From positions 59,832,285 to 59,896,284 of the forward strand of contig OZ035997.1 in assembly GCA_964035015.1 (NCBI GenBank): a stretch of DNA of 64,000 nt. The letters are read 5' to 3'. The position numbers and the translations under genes are program-made. Each line of letters starts with the position of its first letter. Within the stretch, counting starts at the first letter, position 1. Shown here in pieces: positions 61,800-64,000 of the stretch. Under the pieces are notes generated by a model, which had not been told where the DNA came from, made no database searches, and was given only the letters and a program-made list of their open reading frames with translations. Source of the stretch: Corallium rubrum. Taxonomy: Eukaryota > Cnidaria > Anthozoa > Scleralcyonacea > Coralliidae.

Positions 61800-62335
61800 T
61801 AATCACACAGCCACCTTTAATTTGTCTGTATTTTGTATTGTACGGAGCAGTGATGTTTCGCCAAATCCTGGTCCCATGAATCAGTGCATGGTGGGTATTT
61901 TATCAGAGTGTGAGAAGTTTAAAGGCTTTTGCTGGCAACGGTACGGACGGTTCCAGGGAAAACAAACTCCAGCTTTTATAGGATACTGTATATGGATTCG
62001 ATTACGACATCATCGACATTACTGAAACATGGCTGAATTCTAGTGTGACGAACCTTGAGATCTTGCCATATGGATGTGACGTTTATCGGAAAGACAGAAT
62101 AAATCGTACTGGTGGAGGAGTTCTGTTAGCAGTTAAGAACAATTTAGCTTCCAACAGCTACGTGTCCTTCACCGGAGAAATCATTGGTGTAGAAATCAAG
62201 TTGAGGCATGATAAGCTTTTGCTCGTTGTGCTATGTTGTCGGGCACCGAATGACACGAATTTTGTTGATGATTTGAAGTCCGTCATTGAAGCCACCTCTG
62301 AAAATTAGTACTTTACGGTTCTAATTCTGGGGGAA
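61800..62335 (+). mobile_element. LINE 5' fragment: 2A-like motif and APE-type endonuclease piece
   Basis: VRSSDVSPNPGPMNQ (61845-61885) resembles the short leader of CR1/L2-like LINEs. After frameshifts, ETWLNSSVTNLEILPYGCDV, YRKDRINRTGGGVLLAVKNN and IGVEIKLRHDKLLLVVLCCR form the AP-endonuclease core (E.WL, D..R..GGGV..). It ends near YFTVLILG, before the catalytic DFN block. Inserted in the 5-kb element. Confidence 0.78.
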
Positions 62336-63524
62336 TCCTGTTAATTTTATACACGTAATTGAGTGTCCTAAGTGTTTGGGGAAGTATTTTAACAATTGCG
62401 TTAATCGAAATCTAATATGTAAATTGTGGTACAGAATTCAAGGCTCATGATCCATGCCTTCGGATTATAAGATGTACTGTATGCCCGTATGCTCGTCAGT
62501 GTTACCGATAGATCACTAAATAATCAAGAGTTTTTTGTGTAAAGACATATTTCTCAATAAAATAATTTAAATTCTGTATTACATGTACGCGTGTCTGTGT
62601 TTGACATATATTTCTCAAACTCATTAATAATGCATAAGGAAAACACAATGAAAATCAGTTACCGAGACGGAGTTTGTAAATCTGGTAACAAACGCCCATA
62701 AATTAAGACAACTTTTACCTCAAATCTCTCTTTAGATACTGATTCGTTTGATACACACTCGGCTATCGCCTTGTTTTTCAACACACTTCTTGGTGTTTTC
62801 AAATCAAATAATAAACGGCTTCTCGTGTATGATATATTACATATAAGTCTGAACCAAAACCTAAATAAATATTTTAAACTGAATGCTTTGAATTCTGTTT
62901 TATACAAAATACACGTGCTATTTTTGGTCTCTAACTCCCTTAATTACCCTTGATGACCCTATACAATTGTTCATAGTCATACGAATTCAGGCCTGTCTTA
63001 ATTTATTCGAAATGCTCCGTTGCTATGCGTTTTCTATGTCAAAATATTCACAAACAATCCAACGCTTGTTTCGTACGTTTTTCTCCTTGTTCCCCAAATC
63101 GATTCTACAAACTATGCCTTAGTCTAGAATAACAATGCGCTACCATCCAAAGTGACCCTTCATGACATGAACTTCGTACGGTTCATATACGTATAAACAC
63201 CAAAAAAAGCGAACCAAATTCTGAATATAATATTAATATATAAGCTTTACGTTGCTATGTGCCAGTGAAAATAGGTGTGAAACCCCTAGCCTCAGCTCAC
63301 GACTTTTTGAATTGATTCCTCATTGTATCTTCCTACGATTTCCTCGCTTATAAACGAGGGCTTAGTCAGCAATGATTCTAGGATGATTTTGTCTGAAAAT
63401 TTAGGTTCTAAACCTAATAAAATATTTCTGATATGCTATTAATCTAAGTCTATACGTTATCTCGGCCGATTCGACCATTTGGACTGTTCAAACCCCTCTA
63501 TATCGCCCAATCATGTCATTCCGG

Positions 63525-63645
63525 TCTACACACGTTCGTCATGCATTCGTCACGCGTTCGTCATGCGTTCGTCATGCGTTCGTCATGCGTTCGTCATGTG
63601 TTCGTCATGCGTTCGTCATGCATTCGTCATGCGTGATTCATGCAT
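63525..63645. repeat. 11-bp tandem repeat (CGTTCGTCATG) in right terminal repeat
   Basis: About nine units of TTCGTCATGCG. The corresponding left-repeat segment (58717-58750) has two, so the array expanded after insertion. Confidence 0.92.
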
Positions 63646-63756
63646 GACTCACGCTGAATATTAATGAGGCGGCATCCCTTTGTTGCGGTAGAGTGGGAGG
63701 GAGTTATCTACTTATGAAATGTACAGTTAATCTGAGGAATTTATTCTGTAGCTTAA

Positions 63757-64000
63757 AGTGTTTATGCAATGTTCAAAATTTTACCCCAGCTTTTTATCAT
63801 TGCATTTAAAAGAAAACTTATAAAATTACAAAAGTAATATTTTTGTAGAATTTCGTTTCCTTGTTTCATTCTTGAGATATTTAGGTTTGTTTGATATGCA
63901 AATGTCCTACTTGCATGAAAGATCACATTGCATGACTTTTTTGAAAGAGCGTCAGTTTAAGGATGGTAGAAATATTTTACACGTAGCTGCGCACGTTTAG
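63757..64000 (+). mobile_element. Left half of the 9785-10262 fold-back family, cut by window end
   Basis: GTTTATGCAATGTTCAAAAT, TTACCCCAGCTTTTTATCAT, then AGAATTTCGTTTCCTTGTTT and GTTTGATATGCAAATGTC, matching 9787-9930 in order. Confidence 0.72.

Larger units (their letters stand above)
58675..63691. mobile_element. 5.0-kb element with ~0.9-kb terminal inverted repeats and 6-bp target duplication
   Basis: AGTGGG flanks both ends (58669-58674, 63692-63697). The left inverted repeat 58675-59600 (TAACCGTAACAAAGGGATGC..) matches 63691 back to 62435 in reverse, the right one carrying a 0.2-kb insertion (62610-62825). The left arm of the duplication lacks the element at about 21955. Very long inverted repeats plus 6-bp duplications are known for Polinton/Maverick elements, but the ends do not start with AG and no polymerase or integrase is present. 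It is either an internally deleted relative or another class. Confidence 0.82.
48000..63755. repeat. Right arm of the large inverted duplication
   Basis: Reverse-order counterpart of 21.9-34.7 kb. It is longer because of insertions at 49204, 49622, 53290-58030 and 58675-63691. Homology resumes after the last one at 63713 (TGTACAGTTAATCTGAGGAA) and ends about 63755. Confidence 0.85.

Noticed and set aside
63525..63645. CRISPR-like array
   Set aside because: Units are 10-11 bp with no spacers, in a eukaryotic transposon end.

Overview
The window is animal nuclear DNA: AT-rich, intron-bearing and crowded with transposons. Splice sites of the GT..AG type, LINE and Penelope-like reverse transcriptases, tRNA-derived SINEs and many short fold-back elements rule out a prokaryote. 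The fucolectin-type domain and the style of the repeats fit a cnidarian (probably an anthozoan). That assignment is an inference, because no marker gene is present.

The one convincing host gene lies on the minus strand from about 25.85 kb down to 8.76 kb. Ten exons with compatible splice phases can be read: two exons with a repeated Cys/His/Gly-rich lectin-like pattern (25.6 and 22.1 kb), three exons of linker or helical sequence (20.9, 16.9 and 14.9 kb), a 1.28-kb exon with a transglutaminase-like core (Cys in GGVCG, His in QPGH), an exon at 11.25-11.65 kb with one apparent single-base frameshift, and three exons forming a C-terminal fucolectin domain ending at a stop at 8756. Its 5' exon or exons were not found. 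The first two exons recur in opposite orientation on the plus strand at 52.4 and 58.4 kb.

Those exons belong to a large inverted duplication. About 21.9-34.7 kb is repeated, reversed, as about 48.0-63.75 kb around a 13-kb spacer. Each arm has its own insertions, so one arm acts as an empty-site control for the other. Left-arm insertions include a head-to-head pair of Penelope-like copies inside a (TA)n tract, an 859-bp palindrome with a 12-bp target duplication, and a MITE in a TTAA site. Right-arm insertions include a 5.0-kb element with terminal inverted repeats of about 0.9 kb and a 6-bp target duplication, two short MITEs and a 1.1-kb fold-back.

The remaining sequence holds a LINE reverse transcriptase (0-1.1 kb), a degraded Penelope-like copy (43.2-44.0 kb), several hammerhead-ribozyme-like motifs (2.7, 28.7, 30.9 and 44.1 kb), a GC-rich hairpin cassette usually next to a TA tract (25.3, 31.1, 43.2 and 51.2 kb), long microsatellites, and many palindromic elements. 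Several of these palindromes share the same loop motif, CTCGGCTTCGCCTCG. No rRNA, functional tRNA or CRISPR array was seen.
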